The notes under the pieces are model-generated. The model was not told the DNA's origin. It ran no database searches and was given only the letters and a program-made list of their open reading frames with translations. 64,000 bases of DNA from JAYQKL01 sp049890195 (GTDB lineage: Bacteria > Pseudomonadota > Alphaproteobacteria > RS24). The translations under genes were made by a program, and so were the position numbers. This document shows positions 51,949-60,308 of the stretch, one piece after another. The first letter of the stretch is position 1, and every line of letters begins with the position of its first letter. The DNA is taken from positions 186,001 to 250,000 of the forward strand of contig JBMHBY010000005.1 of NCBI GenBank assembly GCA_049890195.1, given 5' to 3'.

Positions 51949-54141
51949 ATGACCGACCAACCTGATTTCAAGAATATGGATTTTGACTTCGCCTGCGCCG
52001 AAGCAAACCTCTCAGACTGGGAGCAAGCCAGTCAGGACATTGCGGCCAACACCAATGGCGGCCTCAACCGGGAAACTCCGGAAGGTCTGACCATCAAGCC
52101 GCTTTATACATCCAAAGACCGTGAAGGCCTGGAGAATATTGACAGCTATCCCGGCATTGCGCCCTATATTCGCGGCCCCTACTCCACCATGTATGTCAAC
52201 AAACCCTGGACCGTGCGCCAATATGCGGGCTTTTCGACAGCTGAGGAGTCAAATGCGTTTTACCGCCGCAATCTGAAAGCCGGTCAAAAAGGGCTGTCCG
52301 TCGCCTTCGACCTTGCGACCCACCGGGGCTATGACAGCGACCATCCGCGTGTGGCGGGGGATGTCGGCATGGCCGGCGTGGCCATCGACTCAATATACGA
52401 CATGCGTACACTGTTTGCCGGCATTCCACTTGATGAAATGAGTGTCTCGATGACGATGAACGGTGCGGTCCTGCCGGTTCTCGCGCTTTACATTGTTGCC
52501 GCCGAGGAACAGGGCGTATCACCGGACAAGTTGGCCGGCACCATCCAGAACGATATTCTCAAAGAGTTCATGGTGCGCAACACCTATATCTATCCACCAA
52601 AACCCTCGGTCAAAATCATTTCGGATATTTTCGCCTACACGGCTGAAAACATGCCGAAATTCAACTCCATCTCGATTTCCGGCTATCACATGCAGGAAGC
52701 CGGCGCAACGGCAGACCTTGAGCTGGCCTACACGCTGGCGGACGGTGTGGAATACGCCAAAGCCGGAATCAATGCCGGTCTGGACATTGACGCCTTTGCG
52801 CCACGCCTGTCCTTCTTCTGGGCCATCGGCATGGATTTCTTCACCGAGATTGCGAAAATGCGGGCCGGACGGCTTTTGTGGGCCCAACTGATGCAGGGGC
52901 TCGGAGCAAAAAATCCGAAATCCCTGGCCCTGCGGACCCACTGCCAGACCTCAGGCTGGTCCCTGACGGCACAGGACATTTACAACAACATTGTCCGTAC
53001 CTGCGTTGAGGCCATGGCCGCCACGCAAGGTCATACCCAATCACTGCACACCAACAGCTTTGACGAGGCATTGGCCCTGCCGACCGACTTCTCGGCGCGG
53101 ATCGCCCGCAACACGCAGCTTTTACTTCAGATGGAAAGCAAGACGACCAATGTCATAGACCCTTGGGGCGGCAGCTATTTTGTTGAACGCCTGACCCATG
53201 ACCTGGCGGCGCGGGCCATGGAGCATATCCGCGAGGTGGAAAACCTTGGCGGCATGGCCGCCGCCATTGAGCAGGGCATCCCGAAACTGCGCATTGAGGA
53301 GGCCGCCGCCCATACGCAGGCGCGCATAGACAGCGGCCGGCAGACTGTGGTCGGCGTCAACAAGTTCCGGCTGGAGCAGGAGGATGAGGTCGAGGTTCTG
53401 AAAGTGGACAACACCAGCGTGCGCAAAGCCCAGATTGAACGGCTTGAAAAACTGCGCGCCGAACGCGACAGCGCAGCAGTGGAAGCCGCCTTGAACGCCC
53501 TGACACAGGCCGCCGACACAGGCACCGGCAATCTTCTGGCGCTGGCCGTCAATGCGGCACGGGCCAAGGCAACGGTCGGGGAAATTTCCGACGCCCTGGA
53601 AAAAGTCTATGGCCGTCATGAAGCCAAGCCGGAAATGATCACCGGCGTCTATGAAAAGGATTTCGGCGCATCAGAGTCGATCACCGGCGTACATGACATG
53701 ATCGCCCGCTTCACCGAGCGCGAAGGTCGTGCACCGTGCATCTATATCGCCAAAATGGGACAGGATGGCCACGACCGCGGCCAAAAAGTGGTCGCCACCG
53801 CCTATGCTGACCTGGGTTTTGATGTCGTCGTTGGGCCATTGTTCCAGACACCTGAGGAGGCCGCCCGGGACGCGATTGCCGCCAACGCCCATGTTGTTGG
53901 CGTCAGTTCCCTGGCCGCCGGGCATTTGACCCTGGTGCCGGAATTGCGGGACGCCCTGAAAGCGCAGGGCCGCGAAGACATCATGATGATTGTCGGTGGC
54001 GTAATTCCTCCGCAGGATTTCGACGCCTTGCGCAAAGCCGGGGCCAAGGCCATTTTCCCGCCCGGAACGGTCATCCCGGATGCCGCCGATGAAATGCTGA
54101 CTACTTTGAACGCCCATCTCGGGCATAACGTGTCGGCCTGA
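51949..54141 (+). CDS. mutB: Methylmalonyl-CoA mutase large (alpha) subunit
   Basis: This is the adenosylcobalamin-dependent catalytic subunit (730 residues). It has the substrate tunnel motif YPGIAPYIRGPYSTMYVNKPWTVRQYAGFSTAEESN and VAFDLATHRGYDSDHPRVAGDVGMAGVAI. The C-terminal cobalamin domain has KMGQDGHDRGQKVVATAYAD (DxHxxG) with VGVSSLAAGHLTL and IVGGVIPPQDFDAL. It completes the propionate-degradation branch (propionyl-CoA to succinyl-CoA). No meaB chaperone or propionyl-CoA carboxylase is in the window. ATG 51949 has no A/G-rich site of note beyond GGGGG two codons before the mutA stop. Confidence 0.96.
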   Translation: MTDQPDFKNMDFDFACAEANLSDWEQASQDIAANTNGGLNRETPEGLTIKPLYTSKDREGLENIDSYPGIAPYIRGPYSTMYVNKPWTVRQYAGFSTAEESNAFYRRNLKAGQKGLSVAFDLATHRGYDSDHPRVAGDVGMAGVAIDSIYDMRTLFAGIPLDEMSVSMTMNGAVLPVLALYIVAAEEQGVSPDKLAGTIQNDILKEFMVRNTYIYPPKPSVKIISDIFAYTAENMPKFNSISISGYHMQEAGATADLELAYTLADGVEYAKAGINAGLDIDAFAPRLSFFWAIGMDFFTEIAKMRAGRLLWAQLMQGLGAKNPKSLALRTHCQTSGWSLTAQDIYNNIVRTCVEAMAATQGHTQSLHTNSFDEALALPTDFSARIARNTQLLLQMESKTTNVIDPWGGSYFVERLTHDLAARAMEHIREVENLGGMAAAIEQGIPKLRIEEAAAHTQARIDSGRQTVVGVNKFRLEQEDEVEVLKVDNTSVRKAQIERLEKLRAERDSAAVEAALNALTQAADTGTGNLLALAVNAARAKATVGEISDALEKVYGRHEAKPEMITGVYEKDFGASESITGVHDMIARFTEREGRAPCIYIAKMGQDGHDRGQKVVATAYADLGFDVVVGPLFQTPEEAARDAIAANAHVVGVSSLAAGHLTLVPELRDALKAQGREDIMMIVGGVIPPQDFDALRKAGAKAIFPPGTVIPDAADEMLTTLNAHLGHNVSA

Positions 54142-54146
54142 TCGGC

Positions 54147-54530
54147 TCAGCCTGTGGCAAGCGGCAGCAGTTCGTTTTCTTCAACAAAAAACATTGTTGA
54201 TCTGTCGTGGTCAATAAAGCGGCGTTCATCTGCCTGCATGGCTGCAGCCGCGGCCTCCCCTTCAGGTGTCGCCATGGCCGCCTGAAACGCGTCTGAACTT
54301 TCCCACCAGCATTCTGACACACCATCAAAGTCCTGCGCCAGATCCCGTGTTTCATCAAATGACGGCTCCGCTGTGAACGGCTCGAATGTGTGTGACTGCA
54401 CATAGCGCACCATGCCCATGTCCTCAGCAAGCTGCAGTGCCAAAGCACCATGCTCCTCGCGCCAGATTTTCTGGAATTGCGCCCGGTCCAAACCGTCTTT
54501 GCGTCGGATACAGTAAATCAGTTTCAGCAC
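54147..54530 (-). CDS. EthD-domain (dimeric alpha/beta barrel) protein
   Basis: The protein starts VLKLIYCIRRKDGLDRAQFQKIWREEHGAL, the EthD/DUF1330-like ferredoxin-fold opening, and continues DFDGVSECWWESSDAFQAAMATPEG and FIDHDRSTMFFVEENEL. EthD proteins form small dimers that help ring-opening or ether cleavage; its own function is unknown. I place the start at GTG 54530, so the protein begins just before the conserved LKLIY; an ATG at 54563 with a good GGAGGG site would add eleven residues and overlap the SDR. It is convergent with mutB, five bases apart. Confidence 0.72.
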   Translation of the reverse strand: MLKLIYCIRRKDGLDRAQFQKIWREEHGALALQLAEDMGMVRYVQSHTFEPFTAEPSFDETRDLAQDFDGVSECWWESSDAFQAAMATPEGEAAAAAMQADERRFIDHDRSTMFFVEENELLPLATG

Positions 54531-54534
54531 AAGA

Positions 54535-55371
54535 TCAGCCCTCTGAGAAATTCTCACCTGCATGTTCGACACCCTCCAAGCCATAAAGGTCGGCGGTGGC
54601 TTTTGACATCATATTGACCAGCCCCACCCGGTCCGGCGACATCATGAATGCGGCCGCCTCTTTGTTGCCACCCGGCACACACACCGGACCGCGGCCCAGA
54701 AACGCCAACGCTTCGCCCGCCACCTGCTCAGGTGCCATCAGGCTGTCATCCGTTTCAAAGCCCGGAATGGACTTGACCATCGCCGGGGTGCGTGTTGCCC
54801 CGGCCAGAACCGTCAACACATCCACCCCATAAGGCTTGAATTCATGCCACAACCCCTCTGACAAACGCATCAAATAAGCTTTGGCGGCGGAATAAGGCGT
54901 GATGGCCGAGGCACCGGCAAGACACGCCAGCGAGTTCATCATAATCAATCCGCCGGCACCCTTATCCTTCATGGCCTGACCAAAATGATGACTCAAACGC
55001 AATGGCGTCAGACAGTTGAGTGTCATCAAGGCCTCCGCTGTTTCACAAGGCTGGTCAAGAAACGCTTTGGCGCCATGAGTGGCCCCGGCATTATGAATGA
55101 CCAGCGAAACCTCAACGCCCTGCATTGCCTCAATTACGGACACCACACCCTCAGGGTCAGACAAATCCGCAGTGATATGACGGGTTTGGATGCCATGGTC
55201 CTGCCCAAGCCGGCTGCAGATTTGTGTCAGCAGCTCCTCACGGCGCGCCACCAAAGCGATATTCAACCCTGCTTCAGCAAGCTGTTCGGCGAAACACAGG
55301 CCAATGCCTTCTGTCCCGCCGGTGATCAAGGCCCAAGGCCCATAAGTGTCTTTGAATTTGCTTCTGTCCAT
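54535..55371 (-). CDS. Short-chain dehydrogenase/reductase
   Basis: The 278-residue SDR has WALITGGTEGIGLCFAEQLAEAG with a TGGTxGIG motif, VIHNAGATHG and MNSLACLAGASAITPYSAAKAYLMR with Ser, Tyr and Lys. The C-terminal NKEAAAFMMSPDRVGLVNMMS is like 17-beta-hydroxysteroid/long-chain 3-ketoacyl reductases, so a lipid or steroid-type substrate is plausible. The EthD gene follows and tesB precedes it. No cofactor preference can be stated beyond the basic VARREE, which suggests NADP. Confidence 0.82.
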   Translation of the reverse strand: MDRSKFKDTYGPWALITGGTEGIGLCFAEQLAEAGLNIALVARREELLTQICSRLGQDHGIQTRHITADLSDPEGVVSVIEAMQGVEVSLVIHNAGATHGAKAFLDQPCETAEALMTLNCLTPLRLSHHFGQAMKDKGAGGLIMMNSLACLAGASAITPYSAAKAYLMRLSEGLWHEFKPYGVDVLTVLAGATRTPAMVKSIPGFETDDSLMAPEQVAGEALAFLGRGPVCVPGGNKEAAAFMMSPDRVGLVNMMSKATADLYGLEGVEHAGENFSEG

Positions 55372-55444
55372 TGTGCGCGCTGCTTTTGTGGTTGTTTCAA
55401 ACAGCTTAACACCGCCGTGCCGAAAAAAAACGCCGTATCAGGAA

Positions 55445-56299
55445 TTATTTTTTGACGCGGATCAGACCTTCCTGTGCCACTGTGCAGACATGGCTGCCGT
55501 CACGTGCAAAAATTGATCCGAAATTCAGGCCAGTGGCATTGGACGCGGACGGGCTTCTGGTGTCGAACAGGAACCAGTCATCGGCCTTGAAGGGTCGGTG
55601 AAACCAGAGCGCGTGATCAAGGCTGGCCAGCTGGACTCCATCATTATACGGCGTCACGCCATGCGGCCGGATGCTGGAGCGCAGGAAATCAACATCCGAG
55701 ACATACGCCATCAAAATGTGGCTCATGCGCTCATCCTCGAGGCTGCCATCGAGGTTCAGTTTGAACCAGAACCGGTCATTTTCGCTTGTAGGCTGCGGGT
55801 CCATGATGTTTTCAGGTACAATCCGCCGTGTATCGACCGGCAAAATGCCGAGAAACACCTCTTTGCGCTCCTCAGGGACAAGATGCAGAACCTCCTCGCG
55901 CAAGGCCCGGTCGGATTTCAGGCTTTCCGGCGGCGGCACATCCGGCATGGACTCGCTGTGCTCCAACCCCTCCTCCTTGACCTTGAACGAGGCGGCCATG
56001 TTCAGGATCTGTTTACCTTTTTGAATCGCAACAACACGGCGACTGGTAAAACTGCCGCCGTCCCGCGCCTCATCAACATGGAAAATGATCGGAAGTTCAG
56101 GATCACCAGGCAGCAAAAAATAGGCGTGCAGCGAATGACACAGACGGTCCTCAACGGTTGTGTAGGCAGCGGCGAGCCCTTGGGCAATCACCTGTCCGCC
56201 AAACACGCGCCCCCAATGGGCCTCCGGTGTAACACCACGGAAAATCGTATCGTCAATCTGCTCAAGGGTGAGAAGCTTTACAGGGTCTATCTTGTTCAT
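55445..56299 (-). CDS. tesB: Acyl-CoA thioesterase II
   Basis: TesB hydrolyses medium- and long-chain acyl-CoA. The 284-residue product has two hot-dog domains, with RVFGGQVIAQGLAAAY near residue 30, SLHAYFLLPGDPELPI, and in the second domain LASLDHALWFHRPFKADDW, carrying the catalytic aspartate. SASNATGLNFGSIFARDG and the conserved glutamine in VAQEGLIR complete the active site. The operon continues from sufA (12-bp gap). Confidence 0.94.
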   Translation of the reverse strand: MNKIDPVKLLTLEQIDDTIFRGVTPEAHWGRVFGGQVIAQGLAAAYTTVEDRLCHSLHAYFLLPGDPELPIIFHVDEARDGGSFTSRRVVAIQKGKQILNMAASFKVKEEGLEHSESMPDVPPPESLKSDRALREEVLHLVPEERKEVFLGILPVDTRRIVPENIMDPQPTSENDRFWFKLNLDGSLEDERMSHILMAYVSDVDFLRSSIRPHGVTPYNDGVQLASLDHALWFHRPFKADDWFLFDTRSPSASNATGLNFGSIFARDGSHVCTVAQEGLIRVKK

Positions 56300-56311
56300 G
56301 GATTTACGCTG

Positions 56312-56698
56312 TCACTCGCCTGTCCGGGTCTGGGCAGCGACAAGCGTGACACTTTCACCGCAGCCACAGGCATCCGTCTGGTTTGGATTATTGAACACAA
56401 ATCCGGAGGACAGCTTGCTGACCTCATAGTCCATTTCTGTGCCGAGCAGGAACAAAATGGCTTTCGGGTCAATCAGGATGGTCACACCTTTATCCTCGAC
56501 AACCTCATCATGCGGCGCAATGTCGGTCGCATATTCCATTGTGTATTCCATGCCGGCGCACCCGGCGTTTTTCAGGCCAAGACGCAGGCCGACACGTTCC
56601 GAACCATCATCCGAAGGGCGCGAAAGAATATCCTGCAAACGCGTTGCCGCTGCATCCGTCAGGGTGATCGCTTTGGGTATAGGCAAAACTTCGCTCAT
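56312..56698 (-). CDS. sufA: HesB/IscA/SufA-type iron-sulfur assembly protein
   Basis: A-type carriers transfer iron-sulfur clusters to apoproteins. The 128-residue product has the three conserved cysteines: LKNAGCAGMEYTMEY (first) and DACGCGESVTL (the C-terminal pair). Being in the suf operon favours the name SufA, but the family names are interchangeable. It follows the SufT-like gene by 16 bp. Confidence 0.92.
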   Translation of the reverse strand: MSEVLPIPKAITLTDAAATRLQDILSRPSDDGSERVGLRLGLKNAGCAGMEYTMEYATDIAPHDEVVEDKGVTILIDPKAILFLLGTEMDYEVSKLSSGFVFNNPNQTDACGCGESVTLVAAQTRTGE

Positions 56699-56714
56699 GT
56701 GACCATCCTACACG

Positions 56715-57116
56715 TCAGAACATGTCCAGCGCAACCCGCGCCTCGTCGGACATCCGACTCATCTCCCAGGGCGGGTCAAAAACCATGTTAACCTTGACAT
56801 CACAGACCCCTTCAACCGCCCCGACGGCATCCTGCACCCAGACCGGCATTTGCTCTGCCACAGGACAACCCGGCGCGGTCAGGGTCATGTCAATCAAAAC
56901 ATCGCGGTCATCGGTGATCTCAACCCGGTAAATCAAACCCAATTCATAAATATCAACCGGGATTTCCGGGTCATAAACGCTTTTCAGTGCGCCAACAATG
57001 TCATCGGTCAAGTCCTGCAGTTCCGGGGACAAATCCTCCTGCAACACCGGCGCATTGGCGGTGGCGGCCTCCTCAGGCGTGTTTTCTGTCAGGTCTGGCT
57101 TGGTCTCTTCTGTCAT
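56715..57116 (-). CDS. sufT: SUF system DUF59 protein (SufT-like)
   Basis: The 133-residue protein has the DUF59/MIP18 domain with VGALKSVYDPEIPVDIYELGLIYRVEI (residues 42-67) and the cysteine motif LTAPGCPVAEQMPVWVQDAV. Members help maturation or repair of iron-sulfur proteins. The N-terminal 35 residues are acidic and variable. It is located between sufS and sufA, the usual alphaproteobacterial position. Confidence 0.9.
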   Translation of the reverse strand: MTEETKPDLTENTPEEAATANAPVLQEDLSPELQDLTDDIVGALKSVYDPEIPVDIYELGLIYRVEITDDRDVLIDMTLTAPGCPVAEQMPVWVQDAVGAVEGVCDVKVNMVFDPPWEMSRMSDEARVALDMF

Positions 57117-57125
57117 CTCGTCACC

Positions 57126-58352
57126 TTAGGCGAAAAACGTCAAAGCCTTTTTGACGGCTTCGGCCAGTTTTTCAACCTCTTCGCGGGTATTATAGCATGC
57201 AAATGACGCCCGTGCCGTCGCCGGAACCCCATACCGGGCCATCAGGGGTTGGGCGCAGTGGTGTCCGGCCCGCACCGCCACACCGGAGCGGTCAATCATC
57301 GTCGCCAAATCATGCGGATGCACCCCCTCTGCACCGAATGAGAGAATACTGCCCTTTTCCCGGGCCGTGCCGTAAAACCGCAAAGTGTTGATTTCCGACA
57401 TCAACTCCGTGGCATACGCCAAAAGATCATTCTCGTGGGCCACCATCGCTTCGCGCCCGGTCGCCATCATATATTCCAAGGCCGCGCCCAGCCCGATCGC
57501 CTCGACAATCGGTGGCGTACCGGCTTCAAAACGGTGCGGGGCATCGCCATAGGTGACGGCATCCAGACTGACTTCACGGATCATCTCTCCGCCACCACGA
57601 TAAGGCCGCATCTGCGCGAGCAAATCGGTTTTACCATACAGCACGCCGATGCCGCTCGGGCCGTAAACCTTATGTCCGGAAAACACATAGAAATCCGCAT
57701 CCAGATCCTGTACATCCGTCACCAGATGCACGGCGCCTTGACAACCGTCCACCAGAACCGGCACGTCCACATTATGTGCCGCCTCAATGATGCGCTTCAT
57801 CGGCGTGATGGTGCCCAACGCATTGGACATCTGGGTCAAGGCCACCATTTTGGTTTTCGGCGACAGCATGTCCAGATAAGCGTCTAAATCCAGTTCACCT
57901 TCATCACTGACCGGCACCCATTTCAACACCGCCCCTTTTTCTTCACGCAGATAATGCCAGGGCACAATGTTTGAATGATGCTCCATGACGGAAAGGATGA
58001 TCTCATCCCCCGCCTCGATGCGCGGCGCCAAGAAGGAATACGCAACCAGATTGATGGCGTCTGTGGCACCGGATGTGAAGATGATGTCCTCAACCTTCGG
58101 GGCATTCAAAAAAGCCCGTGCACTCTCCCGCGCCGCCTCAAAGCTGTCCGTCGCCTTGTTGGAAAGATAGTGCAACCCTCGATGCACATTGGCATAGCCG
58201 CTTTCCAGCACATCGGTCATTGTGTCAATCACCTGTCTCGGCTTTTGGGCCGAGGCGGCATTATCTAAATAAACCAGCGGCTTGCCATAAACCTCCGTCG
58301 CCAAAATCGGGAAATCCCCCCGCACGGCGTCAATATCCAGCTTTGTGGTCAT
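57126..58352 (-). CDS. sufS: Cysteine desulfurase SufS (group II)
   Basis: SufS removes sulfur from cysteine and hands it to the SufBCD scaffold. The 408-residue PLP enzyme has VYLDNAASAQKPRQVID, HRGLHYLSNKATD, the PLP lysine in FSGHKVYGPSGIGVLYGK and the active-site loop VRAGHHCAQPLMARYG, the group II form. The start overlaps sufD by four bases. No sufE or sufU is visible in the operon. Confidence 0.95.
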   Translation of the reverse strand: MTTKLDIDAVRGDFPILATEVYGKPLVYLDNAASAQKPRQVIDTMTDVLESGYANVHRGLHYLSNKATDSFEAARESARAFLNAPKVEDIIFTSGATDAINLVAYSFLAPRIEAGDEIILSVMEHHSNIVPWHYLREEKGAVLKWVPVSDEGELDLDAYLDMLSPKTKMVALTQMSNALGTITPMKRIIEAAHNVDVPVLVDGCQGAVHLVTDVQDLDADFYVFSGHKVYGPSGIGVLYGKTDLLAQMRPYRGGGEMIREVSLDAVTYGDAPHRFEAGTPPIVEAIGLGAALEYMMATGREAMVAHENDLLAYATELMSEINTLRFYGTAREKGSILSFGAEGVHPHDLATMIDRSGVAVRAGHHCAQPLMARYGVPATARASFACYNTREEVEKLAEAVKKALTFFA

Positions 58353-59533
58353 GCCTGCCCCTCCACCTGCACCAGCTTGTCGGCGATCAGGCCGGTAAGA
58401 ACAGCCTGAATATGATCATCTGAAATCCGTTCAATGATTTCAGCCATAAATCCTGAAATCAGCAGATGCCGCGCTTCGTCAAGGCTCAGACCACGCGAAC
58501 GCAGGAAGAAAATGGCGTCACGGTCAATCTCCCCGATGGCAGAGCCATGCGCACATGCGACATCATCTGCATAAATTTCCAGCTCCGGTTTGGCGTTCAT
58601 CTCTGCTTGGCGCGACAGCATCAAAGCGTCTGACTTCTGGTTGGCATCAACCCTTTGCGCATCCTGGCGGACAATCACCTTGCCCTGAAAAACCCCGCGC
58701 GCCTGTTGGTCCAAAACTGTCCGTGCCACGGTTTCGCTGGTGGTGTCCGCCACACGATGATCCAGACAACTGGTCACATCCATGTGCTGATTGTCGGATG
58801 CCAGCAACACGCTGGCGATTTCGGCATGGGCGTCCGCGCCGTTGAACACAATGTTGTTTTCATGTCTGGCCAACCGGGCCTGCAATCCGACAAGAACGGT
58901 TTTCAAACGGGCTCCTGTTTCAAGCCGGCAGTTTGTCTGCGTTATGCCGGCCTGTTCAAGATCAGCCAAATGGGTTTTGACAATCTCCAATTGGGCGTTT
59001 TCAGCCAGTGTTATCTCAACCGCCAAATGGCTCAGGCCGGTGCCTTGATGGGTTTCCAGAACCTTCAGGCCGGCGCCTTTTTCCACTTGCAGCATGACCC
59101 GGCCATAAGCCGCCTTGTCGGCGGAGGAACACGCCCAGACAAATTCAACGGGACGGGCCACCTGCGTTGAAACCGTCACCGTCACGCCGTCCTTGAAATT
59201 GGCGAGATTGGTCGCCAACAGGCCGTCATCACCGTAATTGTCGAGATGCCCGACATCGTTATCCCCCATTTTGTCGATGCGCAGACCCTCCGGCAGCGCC
59301 ATGGGCAGATCCTGCAGACATCCATCGACAAACACCAGCCGCAGCGGATCAAGCGGGGCAAACAGTTCCGGCAGCTCAACAGCGCGCGCCGGAGCGTCCA
59401 CGGATGTAAGCGGCAGGAGTTTCTGCAAATCCGTGTAATGCCAGCTTTCCAGACGTCGTGTCGGCAGGCCGAGGCTTTGCGCTCGTTGCGCTGCAGCGTC
59501 CTGCAAAGCTGTGAGTGTTGCAGCCTCAGGCAT
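58349..59533 (-). CDS. sufD: Fe-S cluster assembly protein SufD
   Basis: SufD pairs with SufB and SufC in the scaffold complex. The product (394 residues from ATG 59533, MPEAATLTAL) has the beta-helix core with LKTVLVGLQARLARHENNIVFNGADAHAEI and, near the end, DDVACAHGSAIGEIDRDAIFFLRSRGLSLDEARHLL, which holds the conserved histidine. The ATG overlaps sufC by eight bases; the upstream open codons are not family-like. Confidence 0.92.
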   Translation of the reverse strand: MPEAATLTALQDAAAQRAQSLGLPTRRLESWHYTDLQKLLPLTSVDAPARAVELPELFAPLDPLRLVFVDGCLQDLPMALPEGLRIDKMGDNDVGHLDNYGDDGLLATNLANFKDGVTVTVSTQVARPVEFVWACSSADKAAYGRVMLQVEKGAGLKVLETHQGTGLSHLAVEITLAENAQLEIVKTHLADLEQAGITQTNCRLETGARLKTVLVGLQARLARHENNIVFNGADAHAEIASVLLASDNQHMDVTSCLDHRVADTTSETVARTVLDQQARGVFQGKVIVRQDAQRVDANQKSDALMLSRQAEMNAKPELEIYADDVACAHGSAIGEIDRDAIFFLRSRGLSLDEARHLLISGFMAEIIERISDDHIQAVLTGLIADKLVQVEGQA

Positions 59534-60308
59534 GAACCGCCCCCTCCTCTGCACGGTCGCTTTGCAGGTAATCGGCATAGCCGGATTTTTCGAGCTCAAG
59601 CGCCAATTCCGGCCCGCCGGTCTCGACAATGCGACCTTGGGCCATCACATGCACCACATCCGGTTTAATGTAATCAAGCAAACGCTGGTAATGGGTGATG
59701 ACCAGCATGCCGCGCTGTGCATCCCGCAACGCGTTGACCCCATCTGATACGGTTTTCAAAGCGTCAATATCCAGCCCTGAATCGGTTTCGTCCAGAATGG
59801 CCATACGCGGCTCCAGCGCCGCCATCTGCAATATTTCATTGCGTTTCTTTTCACCGCCGGAAAACCCGACATTCAGCGGACGTCGCAACATCTCGTCCTT
59901 CATCCCCAGCGACGTGGCTTTCTCCCTGATGAACCGCAGGAAACCGGCGGCATCCATTTCATCCTCACCACGGGCACGGCGCAAGGCGTTGACCGCTGTT
60001 TTGAGGAATGTCGTATTGTTGACGCCAGGGATTTCCAGCGGGTATTGAAATGCCAGAAACAGGCCAAGTGCGGCACGCTCCTCAGGTTCAAGGGTCAAAA
60101 GGTCCGATCCGTCCAGCGTCGCCGAACCGCCCGTCACCCCGTATCCTTCGCGGCCGGACAAGACATAGGACAAAGTGGATTTACCCGACCCGTTCGGCCC
60201 CATAATGGCATGCACTTCGCCGGCATTGATGGTCAGACTGAGACCTTTGAGGATCTCAGTCCCGCCGACTTCGGCGTGCAGGTTGTCAATATCAAGCAGA
60301 ACACTCAT
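59526..60308 (-). CDS. sufC: Fe-S cluster assembly ATPase SufC
   Basis: SufC is the ABC-type ATPase of the SufBCD complex. The 260-residue protein has IMGPNGSGKSTLSYVLSG (Walker A), FSGGEKKRNEILQMAALEPRM (signature), then ILDETDSGLDIDALKTV (Walker B) and VLVITHYQRLL. The family variants LSGGEKK-like and DSGLDIDA are diagnostic for SufC. Coupled to sufB by a four-base overlap. Confidence 0.96.
   Translation of the reverse strand: MSVLLDIDNLHAEVGGTEILKGLSLTINAGEVHAIMGPNGSGKSTLSYVLSGREGYGVTGGSATLDGSDLLTLEPEERAALGLFLAFQYPLEIPGVNNTTFLKTAVNALRRARGEDEMDAAGFLRFIREKATSLGMKDEMLRRPLNVGFSGGEKKRNEILQMAALEPRMAILDETDSGLDIDALKTVSDGVNALRDAQRGMLVITHYQRLLDYIKPDVVHVMAQGRIVETGGPELALELEKSGYADYLQSDRAEEGAVHA

Noticed and set aside
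55598..56791. Long plus-strand open frame (397 codons) antisense to tesB, sufA and sufT
   Set aside because: It lies wholly opposite three recognised genes, has no recognisable domain, and is rich in Arg, His and Gln as expected from the complement of G+C-rich codons.
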